Assembly (NCBI GenBank): GCA_903923135.1
Contig: CAIXWN010000168.1
Coordinates: forward strand, 1 to 64,000
Source of the DNA: an uncultured Caulobacteraceae bacterium
GTDB taxonomy: Bacteria; Pseudomonadota; Alphaproteobacteria; Caulobacterales; Caulobacteraceae
Length of the DNA stretch: 64,000 nt
Direction of reading: 5' to 3'
The translations under genes were made by a program, and so were the position numbers. The notes beneath the pieces were generated by a model. The model was not told the origin of the DNA. It saw only the letters and a list, made by a program, of their open reading frames with translations, and made no database searches. Positions within the stretch are counted from its first letter, which is position 1, and each line of letters begins with the position of its first letter. Positions 56,982 to 64,000 of this stretch are shown in pieces.

Positions 56982-58514
56982 GTGCCGGAACAGGTGGTCG
57001 TTATCGGGGCGGGAATCGCCGGGTTGACCTGCGCGATCGAGCTTGCGCGGTCCGGCCATGCGGTGACTGTGGCGGAGCAGGCCCCCCGATCGGGGGGAAA
57101 GCTTCAGCAGGTCGCTTTCGGTTCGAGGTGCGTGGACGCGGGGCCGACGGTCTTCACCATGCGCTGGGTGTTCGACGAGATCTTCGCGGCCGCCGGGGCC
57201 AGCCTCGATGACCATCTCACTTTGGTTCCGACGGACCGCCTGGCGAGTCACGCCTGGAACGACAGCGAGCGGCTCGACCTGTTCGCTGATATCGACCGAT
57301 CCGCGGACGCCATCGGCGTGTTTGCGGGGGCCGTCGAGGCGCACGGCTACCGCCGCTTCTGCGCCGCATCGGCCGGCGTCTACGACAGTCTCCGCCATAC
57401 ATTTCTGGACGCTCAGCGTCCCGGCCTCTTCGGCCTCGCCAGCCGCATCGGGCTTCACCGAAGGCGGACCCTGGCCGGTCTTCGGCCGTTCGACACCCTG
57501 TGGGGCGCGCTCGGCGACTACTTCCAGGACGTGCGTCTGCGTCAGCTCTTCGCCCGCTACGCCACCTATTGTGGCTCCTCGCCCTTCGCCGCTCCCGCCA
57601 CATTGATGCTGGTGGCCCATGTGGAGCGAGAGGGCGTCTGGCTGGTGCAGGGCGGCATGCAGCGCCTCGCCGATGCGCTCGAGGGTCTCGCGGTCTCTCT
57701 GGGGGTCACCTTCCACTATTCGGCGCCTGCGACCCGTATCGAGGTCTCGCAGGGCCGGGTCGGCGCCGTCATCCTGGCCGGCGGCGAACGACTCGCGGCG
57801 GCGGCCGTGGTGGTCACCGCCGACCCGAGGGCCGTCGCCGCCGGTCTTTTCGGTCCCGATGTCCGCGCGGCGGTGTCGGCGCCCGCCGCGGCGCGGTCGC
57901 TTTCGGCCATCACCTGGTCGATGCTGGGGGCCACAGGGGGGGCGCCGCTGACGCGACACAATGTCTTCTTCTCCGACGACTATCGGGCCGAGTTCACCGA
58001 TATTCTCGAGCGCGGCCGACTGCCGCGGGCGCCGACTGTCTATGTCTGCGCACAGGACCGGGGCCCGGCGGTGGCGGCGCCGTCCGGCGACGAGCGGTTG
58101 CTGATCGTGGTCAACGCGCCGGCGAGCGGCGACGTGAGGACGTTTGACGAAGAGGAGGTATCGGCTTGCCAAACGCATATGCTCGATCGCCTGGCGCGCT
58201 GCGGCCTGCAGGTGGACCGGACGCCGGCGGGCAGCCGGATCATGACGCCGGCCGACTTCAGCCGGATGTTTCCGGCCACCGGCGGGGCTCTCTACGGGTC
58301 GGCGACCCACGGTTGGGCCTCGACCTTCCAGAGGCCGGGCGCCCGGACGCGCCTGCCCGGCCTGTATCTGGCGGGGGGCGGCGTCCATCCGGGAGCGGGA
58401 GTCCCCATGGCGGCCTTATCCGGGCGACTGGCGGCGCGGCGGCTGCTGAGGGACCGGGCTTCGACGCGCCCGTTCCGTCGGGCGGCTACGTCTGGTGGTA
58501 CGTCGACGCCCTGA
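56982..58514 (+). CDS. crtD: Methoxyneurosporene (1-hydroxycarotenoid 3,4-) dehydrogenase
   Basis: A FAD-dependent carotenoid desaturase of about 510 residues. VVVIGAGIAGLTCAIELARS is the FAD motif, PRSGGKLQQ and VDAGPTVFTMRWVFDEIF are conserved, and LYLAGGGVHPGAGVPMAALS the C-terminal block. It introduces the 3,4 double bond in the spheroidene pathway. The frame begins at 56943 (ATG), but that codon touches the PpsR box, so the GTG at 56982, six residues before the FAD motif, was preferred. It overlaps crtC. Confidence 0.9.
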   Translation: MPEQVVVIGAGIAGLTCAIELARSGHAVTVAEQAPRSGGKLQQVAFGSRCVDAGPTVFTMRWVFDEIFAAAGASLDDHLTLVPTDRLASHAWNDSERLDLFADIDRSADAIGVFAGAVEAHGYRRFCAASAGVYDSLRHTFLDAQRPGLFGLASRIGLHRRRTLAGLRPFDTLWGALGDYFQDVRLRQLFARYATYCGSSPFAAPATLMLVAHVEREGVWLVQGGMQRLADALEGLAVSLGVTFHYSAPATRIEVSQGRVGAVILAGGERLAAAAVVVTADPRAVAAGLFGPDVRAAVSAPAAARSLSAITWSMLGATGGAPLTRHNVFFSDDYRAEFTDILERGRLPRAPTVYVCAQDRGPAVAAPSGDERLLIVVNAPASGDVRTFDEEEVSACQTHMLDRLARCGLQVDRTPAGSRIMTPADFSRMFPATGGALYGSATHGWASTFQRPGARTRLPGLYLAGGGVHPGAGVPMAALSGRLAARRLLRDRASTRPFRRAATSGGTSTP

Positions 58515-59371
58515 GCGACGACGGGACCCAGGGGGTGACGCTGATCGCCTTCGTGGGCAGCGTCTTCTCCCCCTACTACGCCTGGTCGGGGCGCGACGAT
58601 CCGCTTGATCACTGTGCGCTCAACGTCGCCGTCTATGGAGCGGGCGGGCGTCGCTGGGCGATGACGGAACGCCGCCGCGCGGCGGTGACGCGTGAAGCGA
58701 CGGTGCTGTCGATCGGTCCGAGCCGACTCACCTGGGAGGGCGGGGCCCTGACCATCACCTTCGACGAGGTGACCAGTCCCCGACCATCGCGGCTGCGCGG
58801 GGTGGTCCGGCTCTTCCCGCAGGCGACCAACGAGCAGGTGTTTTCCCTCGACGCCGCACGGCGGCATCGCTGGCGACCCATAGCGCCCCGCGCTCGCGTG
58901 GAGGTGTCGCTGGACAATCCCGGGTGCGCCTGGCGGGGTGATGGCTATTTCGACACCAACGTCGGGGACGAACCCCTGGAGGACGCCTTTGTCGGCTGGG
59001 ACTGGTCGCGCGCCCATCTGCCCGAGGACACCCTGCTGTTCTATGACGTGACGCGCCGTGGCGGCGAGACCGCCAGTCTGGCCCTGGGCTTCGACCGGCA
59101 CGGTGCGCCGACGGAGGTCGAGTCGCCGGCTCCGGTTCGCCTGCCGTCGACGGCCTGGGGCATACCGCGCCTCGTCCGTGGCGACGCTGACGGCGGCGTC
59201 AGTCTCCGCCGCACGCTGGAGGACACGCCCTTCTACGCCCGGTCGGCCCTGAGCGGTCGTTTCGCCGGCCGGCCGGCGGAGATGATCCACGAGAGCCTGT
59301 CGCTCAATCGCCTGCGCTCGCCGATCGTGCGGGCGATGTTACCGTTCCGGATGCCCCGGACCCTCTGGTAG
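58313..59371 (+). CDS. crtC: Hydroxyneurosporene synthase (carotenoid 1,2-hydratase)
   Basis: The conserved part starts GFDAPVPSGGYVWWYVDALS (from about 58460), then LIAFVGSVFSPYYAWSGRD and YFDTNVGDEPLEDAFVGWDW, all CrtC blocks; it adds water to the carotenoid 1,2 double bond. The start is uncertain: no ATG or GTG lies between the crtD interior and the conserved N-terminus. TTG at 58313 is given here. GTG at 58535 would make the 278-residue short form but drop conserved residues. It overlaps crtD by about 200 bases with this start. Confidence 0.85.
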   Translation: MGLDLPEAGRPDAPARPVSGGGRRPSGSGSPHGGLIRATGGAAAAEGPGFDAPVPSGGYVWWYVDALSDDGTQGVTLIAFVGSVFSPYYAWSGRDDPLDHCALNVAVYGAGGRRWAMTERRRAAVTREATVLSIGPSRLTWEGGALTITFDEVTSPRPSRLRGVVRLFPQATNEQVFSLDAARRHRWRPIAPRARVEVSLDNPGCAWRGDGYFDTNVGDEPLEDAFVGWDWSRAHLPEDTLLFYDVTRRGGETASLALGFDRHGAPTEVESPAPVRLPSTAWGIPRLVRGDADGGVSLRRTLEDTPFYARSALSGRFAGRPAEMIHESLSLNRLRSPIVRAMLPFRMPRTLW

Positions 59372-59518
59372 GTCGCGCGCGTGCGGCGCGGGAGCGTCGG
59401 CCGGCGGTTTCCGGTCGGCCTTGCCCGGTCGGATGGACCAGTACTCCCAGGCCGCCCAGCCCAGGGCGACGGCGCCGAAGAGCAGGAACTCAGCGATGAA
59501 GACCGTGTTCGACGCCAT
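59339..59518 (-). CDS. Small single-helix membrane protein behind crtB
   Basis: A 59-residue frame. It begins MASNTVFIAEFLLFGAVALG and continues into WAAWEYWSIRPGK, giving one hydrophobic helix followed by a polar basic/Pro-rich tail. AGGAGG stands seven bases before the ATG, the best ribosome site in this area. It lies 64 bases after crtB on the same strand, and its 3' end overlaps crtC by 33 bases. The function is unknown; the position suggests a photosynthesis-related membrane peptide. Confidence 0.65.
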   Translation of the reverse strand: MASNTVFIAEFLLFGAVALGWAAWEYWSIRPGKADRKPPADAPAPHARDLPEGPGHPER

Positions 59519-59582
59519 GACCCGCCCTCCTCGCCGCTCGTCCGGTTCCGCCTTGGCTATACGCGCGCAACTGGCCGCCTGA

Positions 59583-60635
59583 TCACCGGGTCGAGCGGGC
59601 CGGCCGTCCCCGATCCTCCAGGGTCTTGAACAGTTCCACGGTCCAGATCAGGTCGCTGCGGACCGTCCGCCGGCGCCCCCGCCAGGGCGGGAGCAGTCGG
59701 TCCGTCTCCCGCGTCACGGCCTCGACCAGGAACAGGGTCTCGGCCAGGGGCGGCTCGTCCAGACCGGCCCGCGGCGGCCGAACGGCCTGACCCACGGCCC
59801 GGCCCAGCAGCCACAGCTTGCGTCCGGCCGACACCGAGGTGCGGCGGCTGACCGAATCCAGGCCCCGGCGCCTGAGAAGCTCGCCGATCTCGGCGTAGAG
59901 GTCGCGGGCCGCGAAGATCGCCGGCCGGAACGCCGGGTCGAGCCGGCCGATACCGGCGTCGGCGCGCCGGTAGAGATCATCGGCGGCCTTCAGAAGGCGA
60001 GCAACGACACCAGCCAGCGCCGGACTGAACTCCGGCCTGGCGAGGAAGGCCCCGGGGTCGATTCCGGCCTCGCGCAGCCAGTCCCGGGGCAGGTAGAGGC
60101 GGCCGATCCGGGCGTCCTCGCCGACGTCGCGGGCGATGTTGGTCAGCTGCATGGCCACGCCCAGGTCGCAGGCTCGCGCCACCAGATCGGGATCCCGGGC
60201 GCCCATCAGGGCCGCCATCATGCCCCCCACCGCACCGGCTACGCGCGCGCCATAGGCGTAGACGTCGCTGAGGGTCTCGTAGGTGCGGCCCGAGACATCC
60301 CACTCAAGGCCCTCCAGCAAAGCGTCCATCAGGGTGCGGGGGATGGCGAAGTGTTCGACGGCGTCGGTCAGCGCCCGGTCGACGGGCTCGGGCGCGGGAT
60401 CCCGGGCGTAGACGGCATCGAGCCGACGGCGCAGGCGCGCGACCGCGTCGCCCTCGCCCCCCTCGACATCCACCGCGTCGTCCGAAAGTCGGCAAAAGCC
60501 ATAGAGCGCGTAGGCCCCTTCGCGCACCTCGTCGGGCAGCAGCAGAGAGGCGGTGTAGAATGACCGCGATCCGCCGCGGATCATCTCGCGGCAGGCGGCC
60601 TTGTCGGCCGGTCGGGCGAAGATGGTCCTAGGCAT
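59583..60635 (-). CDS. crtB: Phytoene synthase
   Basis: A 350-residue enzyme. MIRGGSRSFYTASLLLPDEV opens the family fold; RLSDDAVD is the first Asp-rich motif and AMQLTNIARDVGEDARIGRL the second. It condenses two GGPP to phytoene. The frame is open to 60752 inside crtI; the ATG at 60635 is used and overlaps crtI by eight bases. Confidence 0.94.
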   Translation of the reverse strand: MPRTIFARPADKAACREMIRGGSRSFYTASLLLPDEVREGAYALYGFCRLSDDAVDVEGGEGDAVARLRRRLDAVYARDPAPEPVDRALTDAVEHFAIPRTLMDALLEGLEWDVSGRTYETLSDVYAYGARVAGAVGGMMAALMGARDPDLVARACDLGVAMQLTNIARDVGEDARIGRLYLPRDWLREAGIDPGAFLARPEFSPALAGVVARLLKAADDLYRRADAGIGRLDPAFRPAIFAARDLYAEIGELLRRRGLDSVSRRTSVSAGRKLWLLGRAVGQAVRPPRAGLDEPPLAETLFLVEAVTRETDRLLPPWRGRRRTVRSDLIWTVELFKTLEDRGRPARSTR

Positions 60636-62160
60636 GGGTCGCCGGATCGGGGACCAGCTGGTCGACCATATGCGCCGAGGACAGGACCGCGGGGACACCC
60701 GCGCCGGGCTGGGTTCCCGCCCCCACGAGGTAGAGCCCCCGGATGTCCTCACTCCGATTGTTGGGCCGGAACCAGGTGCTCTGAGTCAGTCGCGGCGCCA
60801 GGCTGAACCCCGCCCCCTTGAACGAACAGAGACGGTCCTGGAAATCCTGCGGGGTCGTCACCAGCGACGTGACGATCTCGTCTGCGAGGCCTGGCAGGAG
60901 GGTTTCCGATAGCCGGCGTTCGACGGCCTGGCGGTAGGGCTCCGCATGCCGCGCCCAATCCACGGGCGCGTCGAGGTGAGGCACCGGGGACAGCACATAG
61001 AAAGTATCGCAGCCCTCCGGCGCGAGGGACGGGTCGGTGGCCGTGGGCCGGTGCAGATAGAGGCTCATGTCCTCCGGCAGGGATTTGGCCGCGAAGATCT
61101 CCTTCACGTGATCGCGATAGCGCGGACCGACGAGGATGGTGTGATGCGGCACCTCCTCGTGGCGCCGCCGGGTCCCGAAATACCAGACGAACAGCCCCAT
61201 GGAATAGGTCGCCCCCTCAATCCGCCGGTTCGTCCAGCGTCGTCGGGCCTCGGCCGGGACCATGTTCCGGTATGTGTGGGCGACGTCGGCGTTGGACACC
61301 ACGATATCGGCCGGCACGACCTCGCCTGAGGTCAGCCGCACCCCCTTGGCCACGCCGTCGGTGACCAGGATGTCGGACACCTCCGTCTTGTAGCGGAAGG
61401 TCCCGCCCTGACCCTCGATCAGACTCACCAGCCCGTTGACCAGGGCCCCCGTGCCTCCCATGGGGAAATGGACGCCCCACCGCCGCTCGACGTCCGAGAT
61501 CATGCAGTAGACGGCGGTGGTGTCGAACGGATTGCCGCCGACGAACAGGGGGTGGAAGCTGAGCGCGAAGCGCAGGCGAGGGTCCTTGACATAGCTGGAC
61601 ACCATGCCGAACACGCTGCGGTAGCCGCCTAGGCGAAGGATATCGGGCGCTTGCCGGGCCAGGTCGGCGAGGGACATGAAGGGGAAGTGGCCCAGCTTTT
61701 CGAAGCCGATGGCGCACATCTCGCGAGCGCGGAGCATAAAGCGATCGTAGCCGGCCAGATCGCGCGGAGAGATTCGGGCGACCTCCGCCCGCATCGCCTG
61801 GGAGTCGGCGTGACATTCGATCTGAGACCCGTCGTCGAAGACGATCCGGTAGAACGGATCCAGCGCGCGAAGGTCGATGTCGTCGGCGAAGGTGCGTCCG
61901 GCGAGCCGCCAGAGATCCTCGAAAAGATAGGGCACCGTGATGATGGTCGGACCGGCGTCGAAGGTGAAGCCGTCGCGACGGTGGACATAGGCCCGGCCGC
62001 CGGGGGCGTCCAGGCGTTCGAGAACAGTGACCCTGTACCCCCGGGCGCCCAGCCTCACGGCGGTCGCCAGGCCCCCGAAGCCGCTGCCGATGATAACCGC
62101 GTGGGACCGTTTGTCCGCTCCGGAGGTGTCAACCAACGGCGCGCGCTCAAGTGTCAACAT
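60628..62160 (-). CDS. crtI: Phytoene desaturase (CrtI type)
   Basis: A 510-residue FAD desaturase. HAVIIGSGFGGLATAVRLGA (near residue 20) is the FAD motif, LERLDAPGGRAYVHRRDGF is conserved, and YLVGAGTQPGAGVPAVLSSA is the C-terminal signature. It makes neurosporene or lycopene from phytoene. The ATG at 62160 is inside a PpsR-type box and no good ribosome site precedes it. crtB overlaps its end. Confidence 0.94.
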   Translation of the reverse strand: MLTLERAPLVDTSGADKRSHAVIIGSGFGGLATAVRLGARGYRVTVLERLDAPGGRAYVHRRDGFTFDAGPTIITVPYLFEDLWRLAGRTFADDIDLRALDPFYRIVFDDGSQIECHADSQAMRAEVARISPRDLAGYDRFMLRAREMCAIGFEKLGHFPFMSLADLARQAPDILRLGGYRSVFGMVSSYVKDPRLRFALSFHPLFVGGNPFDTTAVYCMISDVERRWGVHFPMGGTGALVNGLVSLIEGQGGTFRYKTEVSDILVTDGVAKGVRLTSGEVVPADIVVSNADVAHTYRNMVPAEARRRWTNRRIEGATYSMGLFVWYFGTRRRHEEVPHHTILVGPRYRDHVKEIFAAKSLPEDMSLYLHRPTATDPSLAPEGCDTFYVLSPVPHLDAPVDWARHAEPYRQAVERRLSETLLPGLADEIVTSLVTTPQDFQDRLCSFKGAGFSLAPRLTQSTWFRPNNRSEDIRGLYLVGAGTQPGAGVPAVLSSAHMVDQLVPDPATHA

Positions 62161-62169
62161 GACATGACA
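62152..62169. promoter_or_regulatory. PpsR/CrtJ-type box over the crtI start
   Basis: A perfect TGT-N12-ACA site that spans the crtI ATG. Repressor bound there would block crtIB directly. Promoter elements should be between here and bchO (62246). Confidence 0.7.
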
Positions 62170-62245
62170 CTAAGCCCGTTGGTGAGGGCAAGACAAGGGA
62201 GGTGGCGGGTCCGAAATGGCCCGGTCGGCGACTCCGGCTCCGGGT

Positions 62246-63127
62246 CTAGAGTGGTTGGGCGGCCTGTCGAACGATCGCCGCGATCGTCGCGGGCGCCTCC
62301 TCGTGGGCCAGATGGCCCAGCCCCGCCAGACGGATGAGTTCGGCGTGGGGGATTCGCGCCTTGGCGTCTTCGGCCACACGCGGCGGCACCGCCCGGTCGT
62401 TCTCCGCCGCCACAAGGGTCAGTGGACCCTGAAACCGGGGCAGGTCGGCCTGCAGGGGCGCGAGGTTCCAGTGCGACATCATGCCCAGGGCCCCGTCAAT
62501 ATGGCCGGTTGTGCGAAGCAGCCGCTCGTACTGCTCCAGGCCCGCCCGATCGATGCGCGAGCCGGTGCTCTCCATCAGCCGGGCCACGGCGCCGCCCTGG
62601 GCGGCGCGCCAGGCGAACATCTGGATCGCCAGGGGGTTGAGGAACAGCAGTTTCGCCAGGGCCGGGAAGATGTGACCAGCCGCGCCGCCGAAGGGCTGTA
62701 GGGCGCCGTTCAGACTGACCACGCCGCCATCTCCGACTCCGTGGTCGAGTCTCAAGCGCAGGGCGATCGCCGCGCCCGCGGAGTGGCCCACCGCGAACCG
62801 CGGTCGCTGATCCAGCGCGGCCAGCAGGGCGACGAGGCCACGAACCATGCCGCTCAGCGACAGCCCGTCGCCGCCCGGCGTCTGGGTGAAGCCGTGTCCG
62901 GGCAGGTCCGGGGCGATGACGGTGAAGTCGGCGGCCAGCAGCGGGGCCAGATCCCGCCACGAATGGGTCGCCGCGCCGGCGCCATGCAGCAGCAGCATCG
63001 TCGGGCCGGATCCCATGACCTGGACGTGCCATCGCAGTCCGCCCGCCAACAGGAATCGGCTCGCCTCGCGATTGGGCCAGTCGCGTCCCTCGCGGCTCCA
63101 GTCCGGCTTTCCCATCAGCGGAAACAT
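62246..63127 (-). CDS. bchO: Alpha/beta hydrolase BchO (putative magnesium chelatase accessory)
   Basis: A 293-residue alpha/beta hydrolase. DWSREGRDWPNREASRFLLA is the typical BchO start, MLLLHGAGAATHSWRDLAPL the oxyanion region, and AVGHSAGAAIALRL the GHSxG nucleophile motif. It lies between bchD and crtI as in other purple bacteria. GTG at 63169 overlapping bchD is possible, but ATG 63127 is nearer to the conserved start. Confidence 0.88.
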   Translation of the reverse strand: MFPLMGKPDWSREGRDWPNREASRFLLAGGLRWHVQVMGSGPTMLLLHGAGAATHSWRDLAPLLAADFTVIAPDLPGHGFTQTPGGDGLSLSGMVRGLVALLAALDQRPRFAVGHSAGAAIALRLRLDHGVGDGGVVSLNGALQPFGGAAGHIFPALAKLLFLNPLAIQMFAWRAAQGGAVARLMESTGSRIDRAGLEQYERLLRTTGHIDGALGMMSHWNLAPLQADLPRFQGPLTLVAAENDRAVPPRVAEDAKARIPHAELIRLAGLGHLAHEEAPATIAAIVRQAAQPL

Positions 63128-63152
63128 GACGCCCGATGGCCACGGTGGAAGC

Positions 63153-64000
63153 TCATCGGCGGCCGCCACTCAGATCATCGACGAGATCGAAGACGGCGTT
63201 GGCGTTCGCGTAAGGCAGCGGAGCGTAGACAGCGCCCATGGCCCTTGCAAAGCGATCGCCGTCCGATCTCGGGCGGGGTGAGGTGTCGAGATAGGCGGCG
63301 TTCACTCCCGCCTCCCGGACCCGATTGGCCGCAGCCATGGCGTCCTCTTCCGCCGCGGCGCGTCCGGGCTCGCCCCCCCTGCCGATATTGGCTCGGCCAT
63401 CGGTGAGAAAGACCAGGGTGGGCGTACGCTGTCCTGCCCGCTCGGCGAGAGCCAGAAGAAGGGCGGCGTCCATCCCGGCCGCCAGGGGCGTCCCGCCGCC
63501 GCCCGGCAGGTCGGCCAGCCGTCGTTTGGCGCGGGTCAGCGATCGCGTCGGGGGCAGCAGAATATCGGCTCCGCCGCCCCTGAAGGCGATCAGGGCCACA
63601 CGCGTACGGGTCGCATAGGCCTTGGCCAGGAGCAGTTCGACCGCGCCCTTGGCCTCGGCCAGCCGTTGGAAGGCCGAGGATCCCGAGGCGTCGACGACAA
63701 AGATCGTGGTCGATTCCATCCGTTGCACGAAGCGGCGGATGCGGAAGTCGCCGTGGCGGACCTGCACCCGGCCGGCGGCCAGACCGCCGCCGCGCAGCTT
63801 TTGCCAGGGGGTGGCGGCGCGCAGGGTCTCGACGATGTTCAGCCGCTCGCCGGGATGCAGCGCGCCATGCCGCGACCCGACGGGCCGGCCGCGGCGCGTC
63901 GACTTGGCCCGCGCTCCGTCACCGCGCGACCGCGACGAGCGGCTCTGCGCCGCGCGCTCGAGCGCTACGCGTTCAAGGAAGTCCTCCGGCAGGGCGGCCT
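63153..64000 (-). CDS. bchD: Magnesium chelatase subunit D, C-terminal part (cut by window edge)
   Basis: The 3' 282 codons are present. LHPGERLNIVETLRAATPWQ is a conserved BchD block, followed by a VWA domain with the MIDAS motif VVDASGSSAFQRL and FLTDGRAN. It forms the ATP-driven complex with BchI that inserts Mg into protoporphyrin IX with BchH. The 5' part (AAA-like domain and acidic linker) is beyond 64000, where bchI is expected. Confidence 0.93.
   Translation of the reverse strand, partial: AALPEDFLERVALERAAQSRSSRSRGDGARAKSTRRGRPVGSRHGALHPGERLNIVETLRAATPWQKLRGGGLAAGRVQVRHGDFRIRRFVQRMESTTIFVVDASGSSAFQRLAEAKGAVELLLAKAYATRTRVALIAFRGGGADILLPPTRSLTRAKRRLADLPGGGGTPLAAGMDAALLLALAERAGQRTPTLVFLTDGRANIGRGGEPGRAAAEEDAMAAANRVREAGVNAAYLDTSPRPRSDGDRFARAMGAVYAPLPYANANAVFDLVDDLSGGRR

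Overview
The window comes from a high-GC purple photosynthetic alphaproteobacterium. It carries a surface-polysaccharide locus (about 1-26 kb), a short metabolic stretch (27-34 kb), a Calvin-cycle operon (34-44.5 kb) and a large part of a photosynthesis gene cluster (44.5-64 kb, cut at the right edge inside bchD). Form I red-type RuBisCO with CbbX, an LH2 and an LH1 antenna pair, reaction-centre L and M subunits, chlorophyllide reductase bchXYZ and a spheroidene-type carotenoid set (crtIBCDEF) together indicate a phototroph with the genes for autotrophic CO2 fixation. The sequence alone does not fix the genus.

1-26 kb: two GtrA flippase-like genes, two tandem GT-C-like membrane proteins, a third GT-C-like gene broken by an in-frame TAG, six GT2 glycosyltransferases, a Wzx-type flippase, a DegT aminotransferase with a NeuD-type acyltransferase (amino-sugar branch), two methyltransferases, an epimerase/FAD-oxidoreductase pair and gmd. 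The centre (about 9.3-15 kb) is visibly AT-richer than its flanks, as in a transferred serotype-type cassette. At 19.5-24.2 kb lie GtrA, a methyltransferase, a HAD-UbiA fusion, a DprE1-like FAD oxidase and an SDR. This matches the logic of the mycobacterial polyprenyl-phosphoryl-D-arabinofuranose pathway and is the most unusual system here.

27-34 kb: two CPBP membrane proteins, a threonine-aldolase-type lyase, a DUF983 protein, an amidase, a GMC oxidoreductase and an SDR.

34-44.5 kb: a single leftward operon fbp-prk-tkt-fba-cbbL-cbbS-cbbX-rpe-cbbY, transcribed divergently from cbbR. The 129-bp control region holds two inverted repeats that fit a LysR-type operator.

44.5-64 kb: the photosynthesis cluster starts directly after cbbR. 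pucBAC (LH2) reads rightward and converges on the leftward crtE-crtF-bchC-bchX-bchY-bchZ-pufB-pufA-pufL-pufM series. crtD-crtC reads rightward from a shared crtE/crtD promoter, and bchD-bchO-crtI-crtB reads leftward with a 59-codon membrane-protein gene behind crtB. TGT-N12-ACA sites of the PpsR/CrtJ type occur before pucB, between crtE and crtD, and at the crtI start. A large hairpin separates pufA from pufL, and a strong terminator hairpin follows pufM. No tRNA, rRNA, CRISPR array or intact insertion sequence was recognised.
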